From contig JANUWF010001161.1 in assembly GCA_026120185.1 (NCBI GenBank), forward strand, positions 2,180,001 to 2,244,000: a stretch of 64,000 bases of DNA, given 5' to 3'. This document shows positions 45,613 through 57,971 of this stretch, in pieces. The notes beneath the pieces are model-generated. The model saw only the letters and a program-made list of their open reading frames with translations. It did no database searches and was not told the DNA's origin. Position numbers and translations under genes: made by a program. This DNA comes from Voacanga thouarsii (Eukaryota > Streptophyta > Magnoliopsida > Gentianales > Apocynaceae). Each line of letters begins with the position of its first letter. Positions within the stretch are counted from its first letter, which is position 1.

Positions 45613-46107
45613 ATAATGACTTAGTTCCTACTGGATACATAGACTCAGATTTCCAGACAGATAAGGATGAGAGAAAATTCACTAGTGGATAGGTCTTCAT
45701 CTTGTCTAGAGGAGCTATTTTATGGAGGAGTATCAAGCAATCTTGTATTGCTGACTCAACTATGGAAGTTGAGTATGTGGCAGATTCGGAAGCATCCAAG
45801 AAAGTAGTTTGGCTTCGAAAGTTCCTTTCGAAATTTGAAGTTATGCCACACATGGACAGACCGATTGTAGTGTATTACGACAACTCCGGAGTAATCTCAT
45901 AATCCAAAAAATCTAGGAACCACAAGAAGGGGAAGCACATCCAGAGAAAGTACCACTTAATTCGGGATTTCATTTAGAGACGAAAAATCGTGGTGGAACA
46001 GATAGCCTCGAAGAACAACCTAGCAGATCCCTTCACCAAGCCTTTGGCTGAGAAAGTCTTCAAGAGACACTTAGACGCCATAAGGGTGGGCAACTATGGG
46101 CTTTCTC
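45613..46107 (+). pseudogene. RNase H end of copia C pol
   Basis: Resuming after the solo LTR: D-L-V-P-T-G-Y-I-D-S-D-F-Q-T-D, then L-S-R-G-A-I-L-W-R-S and Q-S-C-I-A-D-S-T-M-E-V-E-Y-V-A (catalytic region), Y-Y-D-N-S-G-V-I, then a stop in place of the next residue. H-K-K-G-K-H-I-Q-R-K-Y-H and L-A-D-P-F-T-K-P-L follow. It ends near G-N-Y-G-L-S-L, where the second solo LTR enters. It is the 495 bp spacer between two opposite-facing family B LTRs. Confidence 0.9.
46103..46107. repeat. Target site duplication TTCTC of the minus-oriented solo LTR (left)
   Basis: TTCTC at 46103-46107 is repeated exactly at 50390-50394 around the LTR. Confidence 0.9.
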
Positions 46108-48379
46108 TGTAACACCCCGGAAAACTTAGGCCCGCCAGGGCCGGGGATGTCGCCCCGTCCAAAGGACAAGGGGTCTTTATAACTAGGTCACAAATAAAAT
46201 TGCTGAAATAAATAATACTCAATCTAAAAAAGAATTTATTACAACCCAAAATACTTCAAAAGTACATCCATGAAATTCCAAAACAAAAACCATAATTAAA
46301 ATCATCCACACTCGTCTCCCCAAAGCAATACATAACATCAAAAGACACATTCTCTTCCAAGGTAGCTACTCACCCACAACAGGATCAACCTGAAATCATG
46401 ATAAAAGGTGGTGAGACAGAAATCTCAGTAAGTCCGTGTGTGCTTTGGGTGTTTAGCGGAAACAGTTCGTGGATGCAAAGTGTGAAATCTTTATAAGAGA
46501 AACATTGGCAAGCAATAAACATTAGTCAAAAGCAAGAGTGGCGTTTTGGCTCTTCTAGCCATACATAAGTAATGAAATCAACCACTCAAAAGAAAGGGAT
46601 ATGGGTTACCACACGTTGAGCCCCATAACCGGTCAAAATGCCTAACACATTGTGCAGACTGACAAAAGTAGGTGATCGGCCTACTGGGAAAGATACTCCT
46701 CCTTCTCTATACCCAAACAACCGCCGGGTGTCCATTCCGGCAAAAACACAGTCACTTGACTGAAACAAAATAAACTGCTAGCTCGGACTGGCACGACTCA
46801 CTGGAACTGGCATCTTATCCGGGAAGGACTCACCCCTCAGAGGTGGCCACCTACTGAGTGACTTACCCTAACCCTTCAAAGACTAGTCCTAGTAGTCCAC
46901 CCTTATTAAGTACTCAATGACGTTTCCCACTTGGGATAAAATGAACAGAGCATTGCTCTGCATGAAAATAGCAATTTGAGGGTTTCCAAGGTTTTGAGCG
47001 GAATCAGTTTTAGAAAGAGTTTCGAGTTTGGAAAATCCGCTCATTAACTTTTGAATAATTCCAGCGTTGGAAATAAAGATGAATTCAACCCTCAATTGCC
47101 TTCAAATAAACGAGTGTCCATATACTCCATATTTAGCTTGCCATAAGAAAACATTTCACATCGATAAGTTTTACGCAGGAGCTTACCTGATTCTTGCTCA
47201 CAACAACAAGGTCTCGAACAGCTGACCTAACCTCACATGGGCAAATACAAATCTTAATCAGATTCAAGCCACAATCTACTTCCTTAGTTTTAAATCAACT
47301 CAATTCACTACTACCATGATCCTAGTGTCCCAAGCTCTAAGGCAAAACAATAATTGAATAGGTGTATAAGCTAAATTTAATTTGTTATTTAAGATAATTA
47401 ACGGAGTTGAAAGTTTAAATCTTGTTAAGAAAAATTTAGAGTTTATTTGATCAAGAGCCATAGGTGGTACTAGGTAAAATAGTGATTTAATGATAGCTTA
47501 GTTGTTAGAAAATAATTGATAGCTAAAACTAGTTAAGATTAAATTTAATAAGTCTTTCTTGGAAAATAATAAGTAAATCCTTAAGGGTTTTGATCTAGTA
47601 AATATTTTATTAAGTATGAATCTTTTTCATAAGGGCTTTAATTAATTTTCTTTATTTAAAATAATATTTATTTATTTTATTTTCTAGAAAAATCATTATT
47701 TATTTGACTAAAATATCCTTTACATATATTATAATTCCAAATCTACCCTTCCTAGGATTTTCGAAATTCTTTAGCAAAAATTATTAGTAAATATTTTATT
47801 CATGAAATAAAATTTGCTTATGGACAACTAGATCATGATCAAGATTCCATGGTCAACCATAATCAATAACATACTCAATCCTTCAATTCATCAAATCATC
47901 CAAGTCTTGCACATAGGCATAGATCTAAATTTATTATTACATGATTTAACCTCTACTAGCATAAACATGATCATGGCTTCAAAATCTAATCATGCACATA
48001 AATCCTATTCACCCATGGTGACATAATCTCTAGCATGCTTCATCACAAATACTACCTATGACATGCATCAAATCTCAACTCATCATTAAATCCACAAATA
48101 TAATCCTTCCATGCATAAATCCCATCTCCTTCACAATCATACATATACTCATGCTTCAATCAACAACATCACATACACAAACCCATCGCCATTCATCAAC
48201 CTAGAGACATGATTCTAAATTTTAAAAAGAGGATTGAAGGTACTTACTTGATTGATGAATGACTTGAAGGAGTTTAGAGAAGATCTCAACTCCTAGATGG
48301 CTAATCTTGTTCAAGAAAGGTGGCGAAAGCATGGTCATGGAAAAAGAGACCATTCGGCCAAGGGAGGAAATTTCGGTCC

Positions 48380-48437
<58 letters not shown>

Positions 48438-50389
48438 AGAAGAGATCATTAGCATGCTTATTCATATAGGTTTTCATTAGAGATTAAGTTTGGAGAAGAT
48501 AAAGTTGTTAGAATAAGTTTACCTTGAAGATGTTCTTGTTCTTCACAGAAATTTTTGCTTTTTGATCCAAAGTAGCAAGATGATTTGTGGAGTTTGATAT
48601 TAATAAGGGTGTTGATGAATGCACAGCAAGGAGTAGATCAAATCTGGAGATTTTCGTGAGGGTTTGAAGTGGTTTGGAGGGGTATTAGGTGTGGAGAAGA
48701 GGTAGGTGTTCTTGGTGTAGTGTGTGTGTGTGTTTGTTCTTGTTGCATGAAGAAAATCGAGAGAGAGAGAGGAGAAGCTACCGATTTTTCTGAGGAGTTG
48801 TGGCTGCTGAAATTCTGTAGGGTTTAGGGAGTGACTTCTCTGATTTGGAAGGGAAAGGAAAGGTTAGTTGTTACAATCCTTGAAGAATATTTTTAGGAAG
48901 AGAATTTGGAAACTAGATATTCTAAGAATATCTTGATTTTTCTGGACAGCTTTGAAGTCTCCTATGGCCGACTGGATTGTCCAGCTTTTCTAGGGAATTA
49001 AAGCTGGTTAAAGGAGGCTTGTGATGGCCAAAACTAAGGTGCACAATGGTGGAGAAGATGTCTGATCAATTAAGCAAAATTTTATGGAAAGTTGTTAAAC
49101 AAGATGCCTGAAAATTTAGAAAGTAATCAAGCTAAATTGCAGGGATTTGGTTGAGGAATTTTCGGTCAGCCATGGAGGGAATTTCATGCAGAAGCTTCAG
49201 GGAACAATGGACCTCTATTAATGGAGGTTTAAGGGAGGTTTTGACAGAAGTAGGTTGGGGTTTTCGGTTGGAACAAAATAGGAAACAAGCTGGACAAAAA
49301 TTCTGCACAGAAATTTCGTTGTACAGGATTTTCTGGCAGAATTTTCGTCTACCATTTCCAGCAGATTTGCAGCGAGTTTTGAAGGGGATTTTAGGGGTTT
49401 TCAAGGCTGGTTTCTAGCCTTCCTTATGGAGGAAAAACATGGCTAAGGTGCTGCACAAAATCTGGGAGAAAACAGCTTGGTTTGGAGCTCTCAAAGCTGA
49501 TTTTCGTACAGGAATTTTTCTTACTTTGCTCCAGCTTGTGCAGTCCGAATTTGGGCAAAAACTTTCAGGTTTCAAATTATTCCTAAAGACCATTTTTCTG
49601 GTAGCATTTGGGAGGGAATGTGAGCTAGAATTTTTGACCTTTTGAAGGTACAACAAGCTGAAAAGTTTCAGCTCATTCCATGAAGATAGATGAACTAAGA
49701 TAGAGGAAAAATTTCAGCAAGCTTTCAGGAGGGATTTTCCTCTTGAATTTTCCCACAATTCATTTACATTTTCCAAACCATGAGAAGCCTTTTTACTAGG
49801 ACATTTTGATCCTAAAAGACCTTAGTCCTCTACTGAATTTTCTGGAAAGGAAAATGATAGAACACCTTGATCAAACTAAGGAGTTGAAAATTAAGAAAAA
49901 CTAAAGTCCAAGGGAGAATAAATTCCCTTTAGGCATTTCACGAAGAACAAAAGAGTGAAGTGAGAATTCTCCTAACATGTCTCTCCTAGGACATCATCAC
50001 CACATTGATCTAGGACCTCATGGCCGAAACCATCCTTTTCCAAGCAAAATAAAATTTACTCAAGCTAAAGCTTCTATGATGGATTTTGAACCTTAAACCT
50101 CAATAATTTATTCCAAAGCTCTAACCACTAAACCACAACAACTCTTGTTGATACTTTCACTAGAAAAATTATTTTCTATTCAATCCACAAGCTATTTCCC
50201 TTTTCTTACCTCGGGCAAAAATTACCATTTTGCCCCTCTCACACATCACTCACCACCAAAACTTCAAGATAATAAAAATCAAATTCAAAGCACACAGAAA
50301 TCATATAAAAGCATATTTAATCATGAAATAAAGCATGATATGCATCCCAACCCCCTTACTCTACAGTTGGTCTTGACTAGGGTTTCACA
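46108..50389 (-). mobile_element. Solo family B gypsy LTR, minus-oriented, 4282 bp
   Basis: It runs from TGTAACACCCC to AGGGTTTCACA with a perfect TTCTC target duplication, inserted at the 3' end of copia C pol. It has no attached PBS, polypurine tract or coding region. It is the reverse-oriented counterpart of 41316-45612 and of the partial LTR at 1-2742. A 12 bp near-palindrome TTAAGTACTCAA near 46906 corresponds to the conserved motif. Confidence 0.9.
48382..48433 (+). repeat. (GA)n microsatellite in a family B LTR
   Basis: About 26 GA units. The homologous place in the LTR at 1-2742 has only about seven units (796-809). Confidence 0.95.
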
Positions 50390-50418
50390 TTCTCAGTCTT
50401 AGAGTGCAAATTAGAGAT
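50390..50418 (+). other. Copia C 3' end: target duplication and decayed polypurine tract
   Basis: TTCTC (50390-50394) is the right duplication of the solo LTR. The stretch TGCAAATTAGAGAT before the 3' LTR is at the place of the usual AAGTGGGAGAT polypurine tract and looks like a decayed version of it. Confidence 0.6.
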
Positions 50419-52236
50419 TATTGGAATATATGCCATCTAGACTAGTTTTCTAATATAATTATCGAATTTATTAATAAAAGAATTTATTCTCAAATTTTTT
50501 TTGTGAATTTACATTTTATTTGTGCACGATTTACATTTTGAAAGGACCCATTGTATTTAAGTAAGTGATCCGTATGAATAGTGGTCTTTCACAGTAAGGT
50601 ATGGATCACGGGTTACTTAACATATAAATGTTTGTTCTTAATCGATTGATGAGAATGGAAATCTCATCATATTTAGGTTATTATATTATGAATTTCAAAT
50701 AGGAAATTGCTTACCTTTAGCCAGTGAGTAATCCACTCACTTCATAGCATGAGTATTTCGAATACGTAGAACATGACTTGTAATAGTAGTTTCTAAAAGT
50801 ACTATTTAGAAGAAATCCAGACTATTACCGCTACAACGTGGACTAATACTCTACCGCTTGAGTATGAGTGGGTGGTCTGATGAAGCTAGAAGCATGTTCT
50901 TTGATATGCAGTTGAGGTTCTTTCATAGAGCCGATATACTTGTATGTTGGGTATATGTGACTAGTTAGTTAAAACAGACTTGTACAAGATAGCTTCTGCG
51001 CTATATCGCCCCTTGTGACTATTCAAATGATCTAAATATCCAGGGCCCTGGGGAACATGACGTGGCTGTTTACTTTAGGGTAGCTCCCTTGGAAAGTAGA
51101 AACCTTCCAGGAGTCGTAGATCATTGGACTAGAGTTTTAAGAATGGTAGATGTCTATTAGAGAGGTGTTGTACACTCTTCCTCTCTAAATGCACGGCAAT
51201 GCGTAGATAGATATTTTAGTCATTACACCTATAGGTCGAAGACTTTACTAATGCAACATTATCCTTGAAGTCAACATTTTCTTATGGTGATATTAGAAAA
51301 TATTTAAAAAGTAAAATATAGCTATTTATATAGCAGGGGTATTTTGATCATTTTAGTGACCAAGGCGATGTGTTTTTTGGTCCCTAGAATAGCCTTTAAG
51401 TCCTGACAGATTTGGGTTAAGGAATTGGTCATGATAATTATGAGTTTTATTTTATTTTAATTAAGTTGTCTAATTTATTATTTGATTAGAATAAAATAAA
51501 AAGTCTGAGAGAGTATATATTTTATTTAGTTTAATTGGTTAATTAATTATTCAGGGCCCAAGGCCTAGATTGAATAATTAGAAAATTAATCTAAGTATAA
51601 ACTAAATAAAAGGCTTGATATTTTATATTGGTCTATTTGGACTTGTTAATTATTTATTGAACTATTTAATGAAGCTCAAAAAATAAATAATTGAAACTTA
51701 TTATTTATGGGTGTTCCAACCCAATAGTAAATAATTTTATCTGACCTAATGAATAAGACCAAGTGTAAAATAAAATTAAAATAAATAAATAAAAAATAAA
51801 ATAAAAAATAAAAAAATAATACGGGATGGATCTCGTATTGTTTGGCGTGAGAAGATAACAGAAAGCATGGTTCTTTTTATTTCATACTGTTGGTCTCTCT
51901 CTTTCTCGATGAAGGCATGAAAAGAAATGAAGAGGAAATCAAAACGTACGCTCTTTGATTTCATTTTCACAGTGAAGCCATTTTTTCTCAGAAGCATAGC
52001 AAACCCATCATTCTATAAGCTTGCATCGGCAGAGGAAGGGGCATCATTTCGGAAGCTCAAAAACTTCGTGTGAATGAGACGAAGTCGACGTTTATAAGGA
52101 CGTGATCCAGTAGCTTCAAGCATCCTGGTACAGACATCTTCTTCAGTGCCAATAAGGTCATTCAAACACAGAGGTAAATTTTTTCATTCTATAAGCACGC
52201 TTTTAGTTTCATCATTTTTTCCATTTTCATCGTTCA
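50419..52236 (+). repeat. 3' LTR of copia C
   Basis: 1818 bp, starting TATTGGAATATATGCC (TG changed to TA) and ending TCGTTCA, followed by ACTAA. It is collinear with 33104-34907; visible substitutions are more frequent than between the Sirevirus LTRs, suggesting an older insertion. Confidence 0.9.
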
Positions 52237-52241
52237 ACTAA

Positions 52242-53410
52242 TTTCAAGTCATGTAAATTTTCTAGAGATATAATCTATCACCTTTCTCTCCTGCATCAAC
52301 ACCCCTCCCAGTCCTTCTTTCAACATATCCATGTACACCTCATACTGTTTGACCATCCTTGGCAATGCTAAAATAGGAGCAGAGCTTAATCTTTTCTTAA
52401 ACTCCTGGAAATTTCTCTCACACTTCTCGGTCTAGACAAAAGGAACTTTCTTTTAAGTGGGTCGAGTCAAAAGTGAAGCTATCCTAGAAAATCCTCAATA
52501 AATCTTAGATAATATCCTGTTAATCCCAGAAAACTTCGTATTTCAGTTGGATTTTCCTGTCATTTCCAATTGGTTACCACTTCGACTTTTGCAAGATCCA
52601 CCATAATCCCATCTTTGGATATCACATGTCCCAAAAATACTACTTCTTACAACCAAAACTCACACTTACTAAATTTCGCATATAATTTAGCTTCCCGTAA
52701 CTTCCCCAATACTATTCAAAAATGTTGCTCATGCTCATGAGAATCTTTAGAATACACTAGGATATCATCTATGAATATAACAACAAAACTATCTAGGTAC
52801 GGCCGAAACATTCGATGCATCAGGTCCATAAAAATAGCGGGTGCATTGATTACACCAAAGGGCATCACTACAAACTCAAAATGTCTATATCGTGTGTTAA
52901 ATGCAGTTTTCGGTATATCTTCTTTGCAAATCTAAACTTGATAATATCCTTACTTCATGTTCAATTTTGAAAAATATCCTGCTCCTTGTAACTGATCAAA
53001 CAATTTATCAACCATGGACAATGGATATTTATTCTTCACCGTCACTGCATTCAATCCTCGGTAATCTATACACATTTGTAGTGACCCATCTTTCTTTTTC
53101 AAAAACAATACAGGTGCTCCCTAAAGTGAGGTACTAGACCGAATAAATCCTTGATTCATTAATTCCTGTAACTATTTCTTAAGCTCCTGCAATTCTGTAG
53201 TGTCATTCTATAAGAAGTCCTTGAAACTGGTTCTGCCGATAGCACTAAATCAATAGTAAACTCTACTTCTCTCTCCAGTGGTAATTCCTTCAAGAAAAGC
53301 AACTTGGACAAAAAAAGAAGTGACTTGGATAAAACAAAACGAAGTGGCTTACCACAGGGATGTCTTCGAGCTTCTTACCTTCTCCTGGCTTATTAATCAC
53401 ATAAGCCAAG
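52242..53410 (-). pseudogene. Reverse transcriptase of gypsy element A2
   Basis: The minus-strand reading begins at about 53390 with L-E-D-I-P-V-V and passes the linker before RT. At 53040-53200 lie L-F-L-K-K-K-D and [15 protein letters not shown]. At about 52750-52810 lie [10 protein letters not shown] and F-I-D-D-I-L-V-Y-S, an intact catalytic box. It runs to H-D-L-K-L-A at the copia C junction. Several stops are present. The right end is cut at 53410 by the family B element, so protease, gag and the 5' LTR of A2 must lie beyond the window. Confidence 0.85.
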
Positions 53411-55533
53411 TGTAATACCCCGCCCAAAACCACCTTTGACTATGGGAAAAAGTTATGCATTGCATAGCATTTTACATTTTTCATGGTAGCTTAAAATTAT
53501 TTTTGCATGGATATATGTGAATCTTAAAGTTGTCCTTGCATTTGAATTGATTGGTGTGAAATAATGGTGCTGTTAAAGATTTGGTTAAGTGAGATATGGT
53601 CGAGGATATGGAAGGATGAGAATAGGGTGGAAAGAATTTCTTAGAGAATTATTAATGTGGAGTAGCTTTGGAATAGCGGGAGGTTGGTGATTTCCTTTGG
53701 TGACCCGAGTTCGAATCCTACCTTTTGTGAATCTTAGTTTCTCTTCTTGAAAGTTCCTTTGCTTAGACTTTTTCATGTCTTGGCCGAAAAGGATCTAGAA
53801 ATCCTAGAGAAATTTTAGTGCCATTATTCCAAGGAAATAAGTCTCCATATTTATTTCCTAAAATCAATGGCTTTGATGTGAATAAAGTTCACTTGTATTT
53901 TCAGCTTTTATTCCCTTGGATTTTCGAAAACTCTAGCTGAATAATTACAATTTTAGTTTGATTTCAACTTGCTAGAGCTTGCTATAGATAGTTGAAATTA
54001 AAGAGTCATTCTTCTAGTTGGAAACCTTGTTGATTTTAAACCTAGAACTTTAGCTAAAAATCTGAAAAATTTTCCAGCTAGTGCCGCCACTTCTTGAAGG
54101 AATTTTAGCTCAACTCAAACTCTTCCAAAGTTAGGAAATCTTATCCTAAATCCTTTAGCAAATCAAATTTTATTTCAATCCTAATTTAACTAGGTGTTGC
54201 TACCTTTTCCTAGCTGAAATTCGGCAGCCTTGTGCAAGCACAAGTTGTCCGAAAATTCCAGCACTTCTAGGTGCAATCCAACTCTCCAAACCCTAGCTCA
54301 AAACATCTAGAACACTCCTCATAAATTTAGATTACCTTAGTTACACAAAACCAGATTTTTATCTCCAAAAAACTACAAATTTTTGGTCAGCCTTGCACAG
54401 GAATTTCGGCCAGCTTACACTCCTACACAAACCGAAATTCTATACACCAAAACACACCAGAATCCTCAGTTGATCAACCCAATTTTCTGCGCCTAAAACC
54501 CTCATCTTTTCTCTGAAAATTGCAGCAGAACCACAGCTACAACAGACCAGAATTTCTCCTCTTATTGTTCAGCAATTTCCTACAGCAAAACCATTGCATG
54601 CGCACAGAAATTTCAGCTCTTCAAACCCTCTCAAACTCTTCTTTGTTTGGCCCAAAATTCTGAACACATTCAGCCCTTCCCTTGAGCAATATTTCGGCTA
54701 GTATAAAGAAGCAAATTACAGAATACTTTCTCCCTTAAACCCTCCCAAAGTCGGCAGCAAGAAGGCACACCATAAGCTGCAATTTTCGCCCTTGCTGTCT
54801 AAGAAACCTAAAGCCATTAGGAGTCTTTCTAAACACCACCATCTAACCCTAAACCAATCTTCTCTAACCCTAAAGCATAGTAGCCGACTACCCTCTCTAT
54901 TCTACACGAAAAATTTCAGCAAGAACTCCACAACAATTTTCGAAAATCTTAAGAGCAATACCTAGCGAAAACCGATCACCCTCTAAGGTAAGCAAAAACC
55001 ATCTCAACCTCTTAATTCCTTTCTTCCATCAATTCTTCTCCTTTTCTTCCCTTGAATCACGCAACCTAAAGGCTAATTTCATCCCTTCTATTTATTTTCG
55101 GTCAAAAAGAAGGAAAGAAGGTAGCTTTTCTCTTCCCATCAAGCGAACTCGGGACGATCACTATAGGAGCATTGAGATCTTGCTAACCCGATTGTTGCAA
55201 GGTAAGGGAATACTTACCCTTGATGTCAAAATTAAGTTTTAATATAGTGGATGATGGATATGAGTTTTGATGGTCAAGTCGAGACCTTTTTGACATGTTA
55301 GTCATATTTTTTATGGATATATGATCATAGTGTATGTACTTTGAGGATTAGGTGATTTATTTGAAGTTAGATAATGGATCGTGATTTGTTATGGGAATAA
55401 ATGAGTTTAATGCATGTTTGAATCAATTGAAACCCTAATCATGATATTATGTGATTCGAGATCAGGAGGGTATTTGAAGGAAGCAAGCTGTGATTTTGTC
55501 TTGTTTATCTGAGGCATATCAAGTAAGTCATTG

Positions 55534-55650
55534 CATAAACTCTTTTGTTAAATTTTGTGATGGTAAGTTCTTACATAAACTCTTTTGTTAAATGTTGTGA
55601 TTGTAAGTCTTGCATAAACTCTTTTGTTAAATGTTGTGATGGCAAGTCTA
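55534..55650 (+). repeat. About 42 bp tandem repeat, three copies
   Basis: The unit CATAAACTCTTTTGTTAAAT plus a TGTTGTGATGGTAAGTC-like tail is repeated three times, inside the family B LTR. Confidence 0.85.
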
Positions 55651-55860
55651 TGTTGTAAAGTTTTGTGAAGCTATTGTTAAACTATGTTCGCTTGGGTTGT
55701 AGACATGGATATTTATTCTCTAAAACGGTTTTGTCCAACTAATAATTTTATCGAGAAAACTATTCTTTCTCCTAAAGTTTTGGAAAACTCTTTAAAAGAA
55801 AACCACGTTGTACAAAGCCAAGGTATGGAAATTTTGAATCGGGAATTGACGAATATGTTC

Positions 55861-55874
55861 ATTGAGTACTCAAT
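55861..55874. promoter_or_regulatory. Conserved LTR palindrome ATTGAGTACTCAAT (family B 5' LTR)
   Basis: A perfect 14 bp palindrome, the longest version in the window, followed by AAGGGTAGGCTAAC. It lies about 0.85 kb upstream of the LTR end. Confidence 0.5.
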
Positions 55875-56730
55875 AAGGGTAGGCTAACAATACTAGTCTT
55901 GGAGAGCTGGAGTAAGTCTTTTGGTAGGAGGCCACCTCCAGAAGATAAGCTATGCTTGAAAAGGCGACAGTATTGGTTGGTCAGGCCGGTCCGAGCTAGC
56001 ACATGTACCTGAAAGGTATTGTTTATTTTCCCAGCATGGACACCCGGATGGTTTTGTTGGGTGTAGAGAATGAGGAGTATTTCACCCGATGAGCTGTACA
56101 CTCACCTTGATCAGAACGCCCAACGTGTGGTAATCTGATCTTGTCTCGGTACACAAAGTGTGGTGCCTTGACCTGTCTTGGTGAACAAAGTATGGCACCT
56201 TGACCATTTTGTTCTCATGGAGCCCAATGTGTGGTGACATGACTGTTGACTCGAGTGGATGATTTGTTTTGTCTAAAGCGTGATTATGAGAAAACCCACT
56301 TCTTGCGAAAAGAGATTATTTATGACTTGCCAATTGTTTCTACAAATGTTTTACACTATGCATACACCTACTGTTTAAAACACCATGTGCACACACAGGA
56401 CTTACTGAGATTTAATCTCACACTATTTTATATCATGTTTTCAGGAGATAGATTGTGCTGAGCCAACGGGGCATGTGATAGATGAAGCTTTTGTTCTTTT
56501 TGTTCCATTGTGCTCTAGGAGATAATTGTTGTTTAGACTTCTGAACGATATTTGTTTTATTTCATATTACTCTAATTTGAGCCGGATGTAATAAGAGTTT
56601 TTCTTTATTTATCTAAGTTGATTCTTTTGAGGTCGCCTTTATATTTATGCCTCGTTTTAAAGACCCATTGTCCTACGGGACGGGGCGACATCCCCGCCCT
56701 TTTAGGGTGCGTAGTAGTGGGGTGTTACAA

Positions 56731-56744
56731 GTGGTATCAGAGCC
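56731..56744 (+). other. Primer-binding site of the family B element
   Basis: GTGGTATCAGAGCC follows the LTR end after one base; TGGTATCAGAGC is complementary to initiator Met-tRNA. Confidence 0.9.
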
Positions 56745-56829
56745 TATGTGTAGGCAATTATTTGACTTACTAGGTTATATTTTCTTAAGTATTTTGATCT
56801 AGTGTTAATTTTTATCGTTTGTTTATAGG

Positions 56830-57663
56830 ATGGTCAAAAGAGGTGTATCGACTGTCAGAGGCTGGCCCGCTGGCTGCGGGAATCCACCTGCCCCACTACC
56901 CGTAGTTGATCCACCTGTATCTGATTCAGAGGGAGAGCGTGAGCCGCCAGTGCTAGACGACACGATGGTTGAGGCGTAGATAGAGGTCGAGGAGAGCTTA
57001 GGAGAGTACGAGACAGATGATGAGCGGGAGGTAGACGAGGTAGCGAGTGAGGGAGAGGAAGGTGAGGAGATGGCTGAGCTGAGTGAGGGGGAGGTAGATG
57101 AGCTCGAGAATGAGGGAGATGATGAGAACGAGGGAGGGATGGCTGGGATGGAAGGAGAGGATGAGGAGGTAATGGAGGTTCCCCAGACCCCACAGATAGG
57201 AGAAGTTGATAGGACTCTTGCTTGCTACGACCCTAAGGAGTCCAGTGGCGAGGTACATAGGCTGAGGGAAGGAGTTGCCCCGAGAGAAAGGGAACTTAGG
57301 CAGTCAGCTCCAGGAGTGGTGGATAAGGGAAAGAGGAAGCTAGAAGAGGGTCCTAAGGGGTGTGGACTCCGATATGGACTGGGTATAGATGCCATGCTGA
57401 AGAGAGAGGGGTTGCTTGATCCATCTGATTCAGCGAGTGAGAGGCCTGCGCCTAAGGATGCTATTAGATTAGCATTAGATGAGCTTTATGAGTCGGCCAT
57501 GAGAGCCAAGAGGGGCTGTCGGGGTGAGTTAGGGCAGTCCAGTGAGAATGTTGGTTTTGTAAGGGACCGCATAGGGAGACCCGATAGCTCCGTAGGGTGG
57601 TTTGTGGAACTAGCCTCTGATGACTTTGATGCTTCTGTTGAAACTAGAGAGAGTCGAGTCTAG
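56830..57663 (+). pseudogene. Acidic ORF between PBS and gag of the family B element
   Basis: ATG at 56830 (M-V-K-R-G-V-S-T-V-R-G), about 277 codons, broken by one in-frame TAG near 56977; 197 codons from 57070 are open. The first half is extremely acidic (runs of E, D and G such as E-G-D-D-E-N-E-G-G), the second half more basic, ending A-S-D-D-F-D-A-S-V-E-T. No known domain is recognised. It lies about 90 bp after the PBS and 300 bp before gag, on the same strand. An analogous acidic ORF lies at the same place in element A3, which argues that it is a real, element-encoded gene. The function is unknown. Confidence 0.6.
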
Positions 57664-57971
57664 AAAACCCGCTGCTTTACTTTTCCTTCTTTGGGATTTG
57701 CATTCCTTTACTTGTTTATTTCTTTAAAAGGAGCATGTTGATTATAGGGCTTATTCATTTTATTAAATAAAAAGGTATCGTATGTGATAACCCCTTCTTC
57801 TCTACGAAAGAATGGTTTATATGAAAAGCATGAGTTTCATTCATTACTTGATTATCCCCTACATAATATCATCAAATTCTCTTTTTAAATGAGTGGATAA
57901 CATAGCCATTGACTGATCATGCATCTAAGCATATTCTTTTCCCCTTGGTAACTATCTGACCTTGAGTGAAT
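57664..57971 (+). other. Spacer between acidic ORF and gag
   Basis: AT-rich, no ORF. It could carry a splice site or internal initiation signal for gag, but I see no specific element. Confidence 0.5.

Larger units (their letters stand above)
33104..52236 (+). mobile_element. Ty1/copia element C, host of three nested solo LTRs
   Basis: It is bounded by LTRs 33104-34907 and 50419-52236 and by a 5 bp target duplication GCTAA (33099-33103) / ACTAA (52237-52241, one mismatch). The internal region has PBS, leader, gag, protease, integrase, RT and RNase H in copia order on the plus strand. Subtracting the solo LTRs at 36137-37423, 41316-45612 and 46108-50389 leaves about 9.25 kb, a normal size. It sits in the RNase H gene of gypsy element A2. 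The Q-S-C-I-A-D-S-T-M-E-V-E-Y and V-K-S-type signatures fit the Tork/TAR group of plant copia (inference). Confidence 0.9.
53411..56729 (+). mobile_element. 5' LTR of a family B gypsy element, plus-oriented
   Basis: 3319 bp from TGTAATACCCCGCCC to GGGTGTTACA, followed directly by a PBS. It shares the palindrome (55861-55874), the GTGGCCACCTC-like block, the CACACACAGGACTTACTGAG block (about 56391) and the GACGGGGCGACATCCCC end with 41316-45612, but is shorter and diverged, so it is a relative rather than a close copy. It interrupts gypsy element A2 just before its RT. Confidence 0.9.
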
